Below are positions 16,238 through 24,107 of a DNA stretch of 64,000 bases, piece after piece (position 1 is the stretch's first letter; every line of letters starts with the position of its first letter). Origin of the DNA: Arthrobacter sp. MMS18-M83 (GTDB taxonomy: Bacteria > Actinomycetota > Actinomycetes > Actinomycetales > Micrococcaceae); the NCBI RefSeq assembly GCF_026683955.1, contig NZ_CP113343.1, forward strand, positions 2,542,001-2,606,000, in the 5' to 3' direction. The notes beneath the pieces were generated by a model. That model did not search any database and was not told the DNA's origin. It saw only the letters and a program-made list of their open reading frames with translations. Made by a program: the position numbers and the translations under genes.

Positions 16238-17617
16238 TTGTCAGTTACGCACTTGGATTCGATCGAGGGCGGCCGGACATCGGACGCCAGCCGCAAACCT
16301 CCCCAGGACATCCCCGCTGAGCAGTCAGTTCTTGGCGGCATGATGCTCTCCAAAGACGCCATCGCCGACGTCGTGGAGCTTGTCCGCGGCCATGACTTCT
16401 ACCGCCCGGCCCACGAGACCATCTACGAGTCCATCATCGACCTCTACGGCCGCGGCGAACCCGCTGACGCCGTCACGGTGTCGGATGAGCTGACCAAACG
16501 CGGTGAGATCAACAGGATCGGCGGCCCCGCCTACCTGCATGAGCTCATCCAGACCGTGCCCACTGCGGCCAACGCCGGTTACTACGCCGAAATCGTGGCA
16601 GAGCGCGCCGTGCTGCGCCGCCTCGTCAACGCCGGCACCAAGATCGTCCAGATGGGCTACGGGCAGGACGGCGAGGTGGAAGATCTCGTCAACCAGGCCC
16701 AAGCCGAGATCTATGCCGTGGCCGAACGCCGCACCGCGGAAGACTACGTGGCGCTCAAGGACGTCATGGAATCCACCGTTGACGAGATCGAGGCATCCGG
16801 CCACCGCGGAGAGGGCATGACGGGCGTCCCCACCGGGTTCTACGAACTTGATGAGCTCACCCATGGTCTGCACCCAGGCCAGATGATCGTCATCGCCGCG
16901 CGTCCCGCCGTCGGTAAGTCCACGTTCGCGCTGGACTTCGCCCGTTCCGCTGCCATCAAGCACAACCTCGCCACCGTGATGTTCTCCCTGGAAATGGGAC
17001 GCAACGAAATCGCCATGCGGCTGCTGTCCGCGGAGGCAACTATTGGCCTTCAGGACCTCCGCAAGGGCACCATCAAGGACGAACAGTGGTCCAAGATCGC
17101 CACCACCATGGGCCGCATGAACGACGCGCCCCTTTTCATTGACGACAGCCCCAATATGTCCCTCATGGAAATCAGGGCAAAGTGCCGCCGCCTGAAGCAG
17201 CAGCATGACCTCAAACTGGTGATCCTCGACTACCTCCAGCTCATGAGCTCCGGCAAGAAGGTGGAGTCACGCCAGCAGGAAGTCTCCGAATTCTCCCGAG
17301 CCCTCAAGCTACTGGCCAAGGAACTCCAAGTTCCGGTCATCGCGCTCTCTCAGTTGAACCGTGGATCCGAACAGCGCCAGGACAAACGGCCCATGGTCTC
17401 GGACCTTCGTGAATCAGGCTCCATTGAGCAGGACGCCGACATGGTCATCCTGCTTCACCGCGAAGACGTCTACGACAAAGAATCCCCCCGCGCCGGAGAG
17501 GCCGACATCCTCATCGCCAAGCACCGTAACGGCCCTACCAAGGACATTGTGGTTGCCTTCCAGGGCCATTACTCGCGCTTCGCGAACATGGCGGGCGAGA
17601 CCGGCGGCGGGTTCTAG
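16238..17617 (+). CDS. dnaB: Replicative DNA helicase DnaB
   Basis: A 459-residue hexameric helicase that unwinds DNA ahead of the replisome. The N-terminal collar domain starts QDIPAEQSVLGGMMLSKDAI; the RecA-like domain has Walker A ARPAVGKST, the FSLEMGRNEIAMRLL motif, Walker B VILDYLQLM and the Arg-finger region SDLRESGSIEQDADMVI. No intein interrupts the Walker A or other usual intein sites. TTG at 16238 is preferred, 4 bp after GGAGGA and giving LSVTHLDS; an ATG at 16226 in the same frame is possible. Upstream lies a DnaA-box cluster. Confidence 0.95.
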   Translation: MSVTHLDSIEGGRTSDASRKPPQDIPAEQSVLGGMMLSKDAIADVVELVRGHDFYRPAHETIYESIIDLYGRGEPADAVTVSDELTKRGEINRIGGPAYLHELIQTVPTAANAGYYAEIVAERAVLRRLVNAGTKIVQMGYGQDGEVEDLVNQAQAEIYAVAERRTAEDYVALKDVMESTVDEIEASGHRGEGMTGVPTGFYELDELTHGLHPGQMIVIAARPAVGKSTFALDFARSAAIKHNLATVMFSLEMGRNEIAMRLLSAEATIGLQDLRKGTIKDEQWSKIATTMGRMNDAPLFIDDSPNMSLMEIRAKCRRLKQQHDLKLVILDYLQLMSSGKKVESRQQEVSEFSRALKLLAKELQVPVIALSQLNRGSEQRQDKRPMVSDLRESGSIEQDADMVILLHREDVYDKESPRAGEADILIAKHRNGPTKDIVVAFQGHYSRFANMAGETGGGF

Positions 17618-17665
17618 TTCCGGCCGACGGCCGTGGTCTCCGACCGGCAGTCCAGTCCTGCGGAC

Positions 17666-18634
17666 CTACCCGCCATTAAGCAGGTGGTCCGGCATCCGGT
17701 TTCCCGGCGCCCCACCGCGGATCTCAAGCAGCTCCCGGGCGTGGGCGTGAAGTCGCCGGTCCTCGTCCGTTTCCGGTACCCACTGTGGGATCGGAACGGA
17801 CGTGCCGGTCTCGTCCCGGGCCACCATGACGGTGAGGCAGTACGTGGTCAGGTTCATCTCGCGGCTCTTCGGGCTTCCTGAACGCACGTGCACCGCGATG
17901 TGCATGCCTTTGCGGCCTGTGTAGACGAGACGGGCTTCGACCTCCACGACGTCGCCGATCATGAGCGGGCGGTAGAAGCGCACGCCGCCGGAGAACACGG
18001 CTACCGTGTCCTTGCCGCAATAGCGGGAAGCGCAGACGTAGGCGGCCTCGTCGATCCACTTCATGACGATGCCGCCGTGGACCTTCCCACCCCAGTTCAC
18101 ATCGGTGGGGGCCGCCATGAAGCGCAGAACAACCCGCTCGGCCGTACCGGCGTCGGTATATTCCTGTGCGTTCATGGCTTCGACAATCTGTTCCCGCACG
18201 GCGATCCTGGCGAGGGCGCTGTCTCGCTGCTCAATCTCCTCCGGCGTCGACGGCTCGAACTGGGGGACCGGGACCGGCTTGCCGTCGGGGCCGACGGCAA
18301 CGAAGATCACCAAGCACTGGCTGCGCATCGTTGCGGGGCCGCCCTTGGGATCGCCGGAGGAAACGATGGTCCGGATGTGCATTGAAGAGCGTCCCGTGTA
18401 GACGATGGTGGCTTCCACCTCCACCATGTCTCCGCTGTTCACGGGATCGGCGAAATGGATGTTGCCCACGTACGCCGTGACGCAGTAGGTCTTCGCCCAG
18501 CCAACGGCTGCCGCGTATGCGGCCTTGTCCACCCACTCAAGAACCGTTCCGGCGTCGACGGACCCGCTGTGTCCGACGTCGGTGGGGGAAGCAAGGAATC
18601 GCAGCGTGACGGAGTGGGAGGGGAGCTCGCTCAT
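17666..18634 (-). CDS. Acyl-CoA thioesterase with two hotdog domains
   Basis: A 322-residue tandem hotdog protein of the BACH/YciA-type thioesterase family, hydrolysing acyl-CoA to free acid and CoA. Both halves share the layout RFxAxPTDVxxxGxVxxGxVxxWxDxAAY then a VEVEAxxVYTGRxxMHI strand. The C-terminal half keeps PTDVNWGGKVHGG with the usual Asn and Gly residues. The N-terminal half reads PTDVGHSGSVDAG, lacking the Asn, so it may be catalytically reduced. Convergent with dnaB (48 bp apart). Confidence 0.9.
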   Translation of the reverse strand: MSELPSHSVTLRFLASPTDVGHSGSVDAGTVLEWVDKAAYAAAVGWAKTYCVTAYVGNIHFADPVNSGDMVEVEATIVYTGRSSMHIRTIVSSGDPKGGPATMRSQCLVIFVAVGPDGKPVPVPQFEPSTPEEIEQRDSALARIAVREQIVEAMNAQEYTDAGTAERVVLRFMAAPTDVNWGGKVHGGIVMKWIDEAAYVCASRYCGKDTVAVFSGGVRFYRPLMIGDVVEVEARLVYTGRKGMHIAVHVRSGSPKSREMNLTTYCLTVMVARDETGTSVPIPQWVPETDEDRRLHAHARELLEIRGGAPGNRMPDHLLNGG

Positions 18635-18679
18635 GACGTGAGTGTATCGACGGCGCGGATCGCCGTGCGCTGTATGACG

Positions 18680-18770
18680 GGCTGGCGACGCCCGAACGGA
18701 TCCGCGACGCGCAAAAGGGCTGGCGACGCCGGAATTCCGGTGTCGCCAGCCAGTTTAGGTGTCGCCAGCA
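18680..18770. repeat. Intergenic palindrome, family A copy 1 (GGAATTCC core)
   Basis: A 34-bp near-perfect palindrome (18718-18751) with arms GGCTGGCGAC / GTCGCCAGCC around a CCGGAATTCCGG core, preceded by GACGCGCAAAAG. A second, outer pair of the same arm sequence (GCTGGCGAC at 18680, GTCGCCAGC ending about 18769) makes the element nested. It lies between the doxX stop and the thioesterase start, both on the minus strand. Related copies are at 33781-33840 and 41352-41409. Confidence 0.8.
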
Positions 18771-18787
18771 CGGAAGTGCACGCGATC

Positions 18788-19222
18788 TTAGGCGAGGATG
18801 CCCAGCTTGGAACGCTTCCTGCCGAACGCTGCGGCGTCGACGGAGATCCGGCCGGCGCCGGTCAGGGCCACGGCCGCCGCTCCGGCGGCGAGTGCCAGCA
18901 CCAATTCGTAGCCGCCCTTGTCGGCAAACAGGCCCGCCGGGGCGTGGACCAGGAACAGGGCGCCGAGCATGTCCAGCGCAAGGAGGGCGGCGAAGACGCG
19001 GGTCAGCAGGCCTGCGATAAGGGCGATGCCGCCGACCAGTTCGATGGTTGCAACGATCGGGGCTACAACGTCGGCGGCCGGAACGCCCATCTTGCCGAAG
19101 GCCGCTTGGGTCCCGGCGATGGTGAATTCATTGAATTTCTGCCAGCCATGCGCGGCGAAGATGAAGCCGACGATGACGCGCAGGACGGTAAGGGCTGTGT
19201 TGGTCAGGGTGGACTGGTTCAT
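18788..19222 (-). CDS. DoxX family membrane protein
   Basis: A 144-residue four-helix membrane protein. The family pattern is clear: LRVIVGFIFAAHGWQKF near residues 15-30, then PIVATIELVGGIALIAGLLTR and ALLALDMLGALFLVH. Actinobacterial DoxX proteins are linked to thiol/oxidative stress at the membrane, but specific function here is unknown. ATG at 19222 (MNQSTLTN) is chosen because longer in-frame starts lack similarity and cross a palindromic upstream region. Confidence 0.9.
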   Translation of the reverse strand: MNQSTLTNTALTVLRVIVGFIFAAHGWQKFNEFTIAGTQAAFGKMGVPAADVVAPIVATIELVGGIALIAGLLTRVFAALLALDMLGALFLVHAPAGLFADKGGYELVLALAAGAAAVALTGAGRISVDAAAFGRKRSKLGILA

Positions 19223-19284
19223 GTGATTGCACCGTTTTCGGGTAGCGGTTGACTGTCGCGAAGCTCTAGGGCAGAAGCCGATTT

Positions 19285-19330
19285 GTTGAAGCTTCAACTC
19301 GAGCCTTTCGAACTTTGCTTGAAGTGTCAA
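19285..19330. promoter_or_regulatory. Candidate operator upstream of doxX
   Basis: A 14-bp perfect palindrome GTTGAAGCTTCAAC (19285-19298) is followed 20 bp later by a related imperfect one, TTGAAGTGTCAA (19319-19330). Both lie in the divergent region between doxX (minus) and the MATE transporter gene (plus). The shared TTGAAG half-site suggests a MarR- or HxlR-type dimeric repressor binding two sites; the regulator is not adjacent. Confidence 0.5.
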
Positions 19331-19458
19331 ACAAATGTGACGTGGCGGAACCGTCTCCGGGACGATGAGGCTCAGCCCTCGGGTTGGGAAAACCATCCCT
19401 CGATCCCGGAACAACGCTCCGCCCTTGTGGCCGCCGGGCCCCCCGCTAGGCTGGGAAA

Positions 19459-20802
19459 GTGCCCCAAACAGTGACCCGTCCCACCGCGCCCTCCAACGCC
19501 CGCGAGATTCTGCGCCTGGCCGTCCCCGCCTTTGGTGCGCTTATTGCCGAACCCCTCTTCCTGCTGGCCGACTCTGCGATTGTCGGGCACCTCGGCGTCC
19601 CGCAGCTGGCGGGGGTGGGGCTGGCTTCCGCGCTGCTGCACACCGCCGTCGGACTTATGGTCTTTTTGGCATATTCGACAACTCCGGCCGTGGCGCGGGC
19701 CATCGGGGACGGAAAGCTCACTAAAGCGCTTGCCGCAGGGCGCGACGGCGTCTGGTTGGCCCTGCTGCTGGGCACGATCCTGGCGGTGGCGGGCTTCCTC
19801 GCGGCGGAACCGCTGGTCGGGCTACTCGGGGCCAACGGCGAGGTCCGGGCATACGCCGTGGACTATTTGCGCTGGTCCATGCCGGGACTCGTGGCCATGC
19901 TTCTGATCTTCGCCGGCACTGGTGTTTTGCGCGGACTGCAGGACACCCGCACCCCCTTGGTGGTCGCGACGGCGGGCTTCGCCGTCAACATCGCCCTCAA
20001 CGTGGTCCTGGTCTACGGGCTGCATTGGTCCGTCGCGGGGTCCGCCATCGGCACCAGTATTGCGCAATGGGCAATGGCTGCCGTCTATCTGGTGATGGTG
20101 GGCCGAAATGCGCGGCGCCACGGCGTTTCGCTGCGTCCGGACTGGCGTGGCATCCGCACGATGACCACCGTCGGTTCTTGGCTCATGCTCCGCACCCTCA
20201 GCCTGCGCTTGGCAATCCTGGCCACGATCCTGGTGGTCACGTCCCAAGGGTCGGTGAACCTCGCCGCGCACCAACTCGCGATGACCATCTTTTCCTTCCT
20301 TGCCTTCGCCTTGGACGCGTTGGCGATTGCCGCGCAGGCCCTCATCGGGAAGGAACTCGGAGCTTCCCGTCCGGCTCGGGCTCGCGAACTCACGCGCACC
20401 ATGATCCGCTGGGGCGTGGGCTTCGGTGTGGTGACCGGTGCGCTCCTCGCGGTGGCGGCTCCGTGGGCGGGCTTCCTCTTCACTCCCGACGCCGGCGTTC
20501 AGTCCGCGCTCACCGCGGCACTGTGGGTACTCGCCGTCGGGCAGCCTCTGGCCGGTTACGTCTTCGTCCTGGACGGGGTCCTGATCGGCGCAGGCGACGC
20601 CCGCTACTTGGCGATTGCCGGCGTCGTGAACCTTGCGGTTTATCTGCCCCTTCTGGCCGCAGTCCACCTGACAAGGCCCGACGGCGCGGCGGGGCTCGTG
20701 TGGCTGTGGGCAGCGTTTGCGCTGGGCTACATGCTGGCCCGTGGAGTCACGCTGGGGCTGCGGGCCCGCACGGACAAGTGGATGGTCCTCGGTTCGCACT
20801 AA
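19459..20802 (+). CDS. MATE family efflux transporter (DinF-like)
   Basis: A 447-residue exporter with twelve predicted membrane helices in two similar halves. Family marks are RLAVPAFGALIAEPLFLLAD, SAIVGHLGVPQLAGVGLAS and GVLRGLQDTRTPL at the end of the first half, and ALIGKELGASRPARARELTR in the second. Such proteins expel cationic drugs using proton or sodium gradients; the DinF subgroup lacks a known specific substrate. GTG start at 19459 after a weak GGGAAA site. A small membrane protein gene begins 9 bp downstream, so the two are likely cotranscribed. Confidence 0.92.
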   Translation: MPQTVTRPTAPSNAREILRLAVPAFGALIAEPLFLLADSAIVGHLGVPQLAGVGLASALLHTAVGLMVFLAYSTTPAVARAIGDGKLTKALAAGRDGVWLALLLGTILAVAGFLAAEPLVGLLGANGEVRAYAVDYLRWSMPGLVAMLLIFAGTGVLRGLQDTRTPLVVATAGFAVNIALNVVLVYGLHWSVAGSAIGTSIAQWAMAAVYLVMVGRNARRHGVSLRPDWRGIRTMTTVGSWLMLRTLSLRLAILATILVVTSQGSVNLAAHQLAMTIFSFLAFALDALAIAAQALIGKELGASRPARARELTRTMIRWGVGFGVVTGALLAVAAPWAGFLFTPDAGVQSALTAALWVLAVGQPLAGYVFVLDGVLIGAGDARYLAIAGVVNLAVYLPLLAAVHLTRPDGAAGLVWLWAAFALGYMLARGVTLGLRARTDKWMVLGSH

Positions 20803-20811
20803 ACTGGACGG

Positions 20812-21366
20812 GTGACTCTCCCCGCCTCTTCAGCGACTTCATCCACGCCCACAGCAGCCGGGCTCTGGAAGCCCGTCCTTCTCCGTGCCGGTGTTGCGCT
20901 GGTGTTCGGAGCCGTGACCGTCTTCTGGGGCTCGCCGTCCGTACAAGTTCTGGCCTGGGCGGCCGGACTCTATCTCGCGGCAACGGCGGGCGCCGCGTTC
21001 CTGGCCGCAAGCCTTCCTGCTGCCGTAGCGGTCGTTGTAGCACTGGGCGGCATTGGCGCCCTGATCACGCAATCCGATACCGGTGTGGCGGTTTCCGCGC
21101 TCGTGGGACTGCTGGTGCTGGGGTTGTCTGAACTGGTCCAAGGATTCCGTCAGCGCGGACGGCACGTGCTTGCCCGGGACTGGATGATCTCCGGGGTAGT
21201 AGGTATCGGGACCGCCGTGGCGTTGCCGTTCTTCATCAGCCTTGGCGCACACGCACTGCTCGGTGTTGCCGGCGGTGGCGCCATCATCTCGGGTGTCTTG
21301 TGGGTGCTTTCCGGTCTGAGCCTGCGGCACGATGGGCGAACCCCCTCCGCCGAGGCCGTAAACTAG
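20812..21366 (+). CDS. Hypothetical multi-spanning membrane protein
   Basis: A 184-residue protein with a Ser/Thr/Ala-rich N-terminus, then about six short hydrophobic helices (from residue 24 to 172) including LVGLLVLGLSELVQGFRQRG and an Arg-containing RGRHVLARDWMISG loop. No family recognised with certainty; it looks like the HdeD/DUF308-type small integral membrane proteins. GTG start 9 bp after the MATE gene, probable operon partner. Confidence 0.7.
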   Translation: MTLPASSATSSTPTAAGLWKPVLLRAGVALVFGAVTVFWGSPSVQVLAWAAGLYLAATAGAAFLAASLPAAVAVVVALGGIGALITQSDTGVAVSALVGLLVLGLSELVQGFRQRGRHVLARDWMISGVVGIGTAVALPFFISLGAHALLGVAGGGAIISGVLWVLSGLSLRHDGRTPSAEAVN

Positions 21367-21438
21367 TAATCGTACGTTCTACTCTGCGTAGAACTCTAAC
21401 GGCGCGCAAGGCGCCAGCACCCACGCCACATTGGAGGA

Positions 21439-21795
21439 ATGACCTTGGCTGACCAGAAACCAGGAGAGCCGCGCAAGGCGCGGACCTCGGTTAAGGGACC
21501 GCTGATGTTCTCCGCGTTCTGGGGCGTCGTGATCTTCTTCGCCGTGCTGATTTTCGCCTCCGGTGGCAGTGCCCGCTCTCCGCGCTTTGACCTGGCCTTT
21601 ACGGGCGCTGGCATCGCATTCATCGTGAGCCTCGTTATCGCTGCCATGCTTTCCATGAGCCACAAGGAAAATGCCGAGCATCTCGGCAAGGGCTCGGGCG
21701 TTAATCTGAGTTCCAGGAAGCCGGGCCACGGCCACGGTTCTGCGGCCCCCAAGTCGGGCAGCGAGACGGAAAACCCCGACGCCGACCAGCGCTAG
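21439..21795 (+). CDS. Hypothetical two-helix membrane protein
   Basis: A 118-residue protein with a cytosolic basic N-terminus, helices at about 24-41 (MFSAFWGVVIFFAVLIFASG) and 56-73, and a hydrophilic C-terminal tail rich in His, Lys and acidic residues. Good ribosome-binding site TTGGAGGA precedes ATG 21439. Not recognised. It ends at the family C palindrome that separates it from the convergent CGNR regulator. Confidence 0.7.
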   Translation: MTLADQKPGEPRKARTSVKGPLMFSAFWGVVIFFAVLIFASGGSARSPRFDLAFTGAGIAFIVSLVIAAMLSMSHKENAEHLGKGSGVNLSSRKPGHGHGSAAPKSGSETENPDADQR

Positions 21796-21810
21796 GTTAC
21801 TGTCAGGTTC

Positions 21811-21912
21811 GCGTCACGCCACGCAACTTTTAGCCGCCTGGCCACCACGGCAACCCCGGAAACACGCGGCAGACCGCCGTCGTCCGCTCCGAAAAGTTGC
21901 CGGACGTGACGC
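21811..21912. repeat. Long inverted repeat between convergent genes
   Basis: Arms of 21 nt at 21811-21831 and 21892-21912 begin and end with GCGTCACG / CGTGACGC and contain GCAACTTTT / AAAAGTTGC; 17 of 21 positions pair. The 60-nt interior is itself GC-rich. It lies exactly between two convergent genes, so it may end transcription from both sides. Confidence 0.65.
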
Positions 21913-21919
21913 CGTTGGC

Positions 21920-22468
21920 TCACTCTGTACCTGACGCTTTCCGGGCCCGATAGGCGGCAACGTGCGTGCGGTTCGCGCAATTTCCGGTGTCGCAATAGAG
22001 CTTGGAGCGGTTGCGGCTCAAATCCAATACGACGGCGTCGCAATCGTCCGCGGCGCACACCCGTAGGCGGTCCATTTCCTTGCTGCGGATCACGTCCACG
22101 AGTGCCATGGCAGCTTCCGTCCCCATGCGTTCAGCGAGGGGCGCTTCCGGAGTGGTGGCGTGTAGGTGCCAATCCCAATGGTCGTGTTTGACCAGCTGGG
22201 GGAGCGCTTGTGCGTCGGTGAGGAGCCGGTTGACGGTCTTTGCGGCCGCATCCTCATCGGAGGTCCACAGGGAAGCGAGCTGGCTCCGCAGGCGCTTCAC
22301 GCTGAATAGCTCGGCCTCGGTCCCCGCTCTTGTCCCGGTGAATTCTTCCGCGTCCAGGAAAGCGTTAAGGTCGGCGACGCTCGTGAGGGATTCGGTGCCG
22401 TTGGCGGACGTATTGATCAAATTGACCACGCTGCGCAGCGCCACTTCAGTGTCAGGTGCAAAAAGCAC
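21920..22468 (-). CDS. CGNR zinc-finger transcriptional regulator (ABATE domain)
   Basis: A 182-residue regulator. The N-terminal ABATE (stress-linked) domain runs to about 130; the C-terminal CGNR zinc finger has Cys pairs in VCAADDCDAVVLDLSRNR and LYCDTGNCANRTHVAAYRARK. The usual CGNR tetrad is read here as C-x-NR (NCANR). Such proteins bind DNA and often control adjacent efflux genes. It is transcribed divergently from an EamA transporter with only 70 bp between them, so that transporter is the probable target. Confidence 0.9.
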   Translation of the reverse strand: MLFAPDTEVALRSVVNLINTSANGTESLTSVADLNAFLDAEEFTGTRAGTEAELFSVKRLRSQLASLWTSDEDAAAKTVNRLLTDAQALPQLVKHDHWDWHLHATTPEAPLAERMGTEAAMALVDVIRSKEMDRLRVCAADDCDAVVLDLSRNRSKLYCDTGNCANRTHVAAYRARKASGTE

Positions 22469-22538
22469 TTTGACTCCTTACATCTCTCGGGAGTATTGTC
22501 AGCAGCGTAACCCATTTTACTCCTGACAGGAGGCTGCT
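22469..22538. promoter_or_regulatory. Divergent promoter/operator region for CGNR regulator and EamA transporter
   Basis: A 70-bp shared region. It contains ACTCC (22474-22478) and GGGAGT (22489-22494) as an inverted pair and a second TACTCCTGACAGGAGG motif (from 22515) whose right part is the ribosome-binding site of the transporter. The repeated ACTCC half-sites are plausible binding sites for the CGNR protein; inferred from position and symmetry only. Confidence 0.4.
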
Positions 22539-23570
22539 GTGTCAGCTGCAACAACCCGGGCTGGTGCTGGAGGTTTCATGGCATCGGGCCTGGGACTCGC
22601 GCTCTTCTCCTCAGCGGTCTTCGGCCTGTCCGGCTCATTTGCCAAGTCCCTGCTGGAAACCGGGTGGACCCCCGGTGCCGCAGTTGCCATTCGGCTGAGC
22701 GGTGCCGCGCTCATCTTGGTGATCCCCGCAGTCGTCGCCCTCCGGGGCCGTTGGCACCAACTCAAGGACAACTGGCTCACCATTCTCTTGTTCGGTGTGA
22801 TTGGCGTTGCGGGATGCCAGCTTTTCTATTTCAACGCAGTGTCCAAGCTGTCCGTCGGGGTCGCGCTACTGCTCGAATACCTCGCCCCCACCATGATCGT
22901 GCTGTGGCTGTGGGCAGCGAGCCGACGCCGTCCCCGGGCCCTCACCGCTGCCGGAACGCTGCTCTCCCTTGGCGGACTCGTCCTGGTGCTTGACCTGACC
23001 GGCTCCGTGAAGGTGGACTTCGCCGGCGTCCTGTGGGGCATGGCCGCGGCCGTCTGCCTGGTCATTTACTTCTTCATCACAGCCAAGCAGAACGACACGC
23101 TTCCGCCGATCGTCCTGGCCTCCGGCGGGCTCATGGCAGGTTCCATCCTGATCTGGATTGCCGGTGGGACCGGAATGCTGTCCATGACTTTCGCCACCGC
23201 GGACACCCAACTCGGGCCGTGGGCCACGCCCTGGTGGGTTTCCGTCGCCGGACTGGTCATCCTGTCCACCGTGCTGTCCTACGTCACGGGTATTATGGCG
23301 GCCCGCAGTCTCGGATCCAAGGTGGCGTCCTTCGTCTCGCTCACTGAAGTGCTGTTCGCCGTGGTGTGGGCGTGGCTGCTGCTTTCCGAGCTGCCCGGAA
23401 CCATCCAGCTCTTGGGTGGTGCCCTCATCGTGTGCGGCGTGGTTTTGGTACGCGTTGACGAGCTGCGGGCTGACCAACGTGATGCCGCGGAGCCCGGCAA
23501 GCATTGGGTGGCCCGGGAGCTTGACCACGCGAACGACGTCGAGCCGGTTCCTTCCGAGAGGGTCTTCTAG
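22539..23570 (+). CDS. EamA/DMT family transporter
   Basis: A 343-residue ten-helix transporter with two EamA halves: the first begins GLGLALFSSAVFGLSGSFAKSLL, the second VDFAGVLWGMAAAVCLVIYFF. The helix-9 region SKVASFVSLTEVLFAVVWAWLLL is typical of RhtA-like exporters of amino acids and metabolites. The last 35 residues are a hydrophilic tail. GTG start with ACAGGAGG 8 bp upstream. Likely controlled by the divergent CGNR regulator. A terminator-like hairpin follows at 23636. Confidence 0.92.
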   Translation: MSAATTRAGAGGFMASGLGLALFSSAVFGLSGSFAKSLLETGWTPGAAVAIRLSGAALILVIPAVVALRGRWHQLKDNWLTILLFGVIGVAGCQLFYFNAVSKLSVGVALLLEYLAPTMIVLWLWAASRRRPRALTAAGTLLSLGGLVLVLDLTGSVKVDFAGVLWGMAAAVCLVIYFFITAKQNDTLPPIVLASGGLMAGSILIWIAGGTGMLSMTFATADTQLGPWATPWWVSVAGLVILSTVLSYVTGIMAARSLGSKVASFVSLTEVLFAVVWAWLLLSELPGTIQLLGGALIVCGVVLVRVDELRADQRDAAEPGKHWVARELDHANDVEPVPSERVF

Positions 23571-23635
23571 ACCGATCCCCGCGCGGGCTAGCGATTGGTT
23601 GTTGACCGCGCTGGCAGTTAGTGTCCGTATTAAGG

Positions 23636-23673
23636 ACAGAAGGTCCGGGCGCCGCAGCGTCCGGACCTTCTGT
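23636..23673 (+). terminator. Terminator-like hairpin after EamA transporter
   Basis: ACAGAAGGTCCGG (23636-23648) pairs perfectly with CCGGACCTTCTGT (23661-23673) around a 12-nt loop. It lies 65 bp after the transporter stop. Only a short T-rich stretch (TGTGTT) follows. Confidence 0.7.
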
Positions 23674-23761
23674 GTTCACCGTGTTAGCGGGAAGCGCGCT
23701 CCTTGGGCACAATGTCATTTCAGGGATCCCGGAAGACCGGGCCGGGGCCTAGCATGTTGGT

Positions 23762-24034
23762 ATGTGCCGCAACATCCACACCCTTCATAATTTCGAGCCA
23801 CGAGCCACCTCGGCGGAGGTGGAAGCTGCAGCCCTTCAGTACGTGCGCAAAATCAGCGGCAGCACCAAGCCGTCCAAGGCGAACGAGGAGGCCTTCGCTG
23901 AGGCCGTCCACGAGATCGCGCACATTACCCAGCATCTGCTCGATTCCCTCGTGACCCACGCGCCGGCGCGGAGCCGCGACGAGGAGGCCGCCAAAGCCAG
24001 GGCCCGGGCTGCCGTTCGTTTCGGAACGGCCTAG
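23762..24034 (+). CDS. DUF2277 family protein
   Basis: A 90-residue soluble protein recognised by its start MCRNIHTLHNFEPRATSAEV and the ALQYVRKISGSTKPSKANEEAF segment. The rest is helical with an acidic/basic C-terminus. Function of the family is unknown. ATG follows a weak ribosome-binding site; monocistronic and convergent with copA. Confidence 0.88.
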   Translation: MCRNIHTLHNFEPRATSAEVEAAALQYVRKISGSTKPSKANEEAFAEAVHEIAHITQHLLDSLVTHAPARSRDEEAAKARARAAVRFGTA

Positions 24035-24107
24035 GCCCGGACTGACCGGCAGTTGTGTTGCTTACCGGCCGGTTGGCGCCAACCGTGAGTCAGTCGAGTG
24101 CGTCGGG

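Noticed and set aside
16238..17617. Possible intein in dnaB, as in mycobacteria
   Set aside because: The protein is 459 residues with uninterrupted Walker A and other motifs, so no intein.
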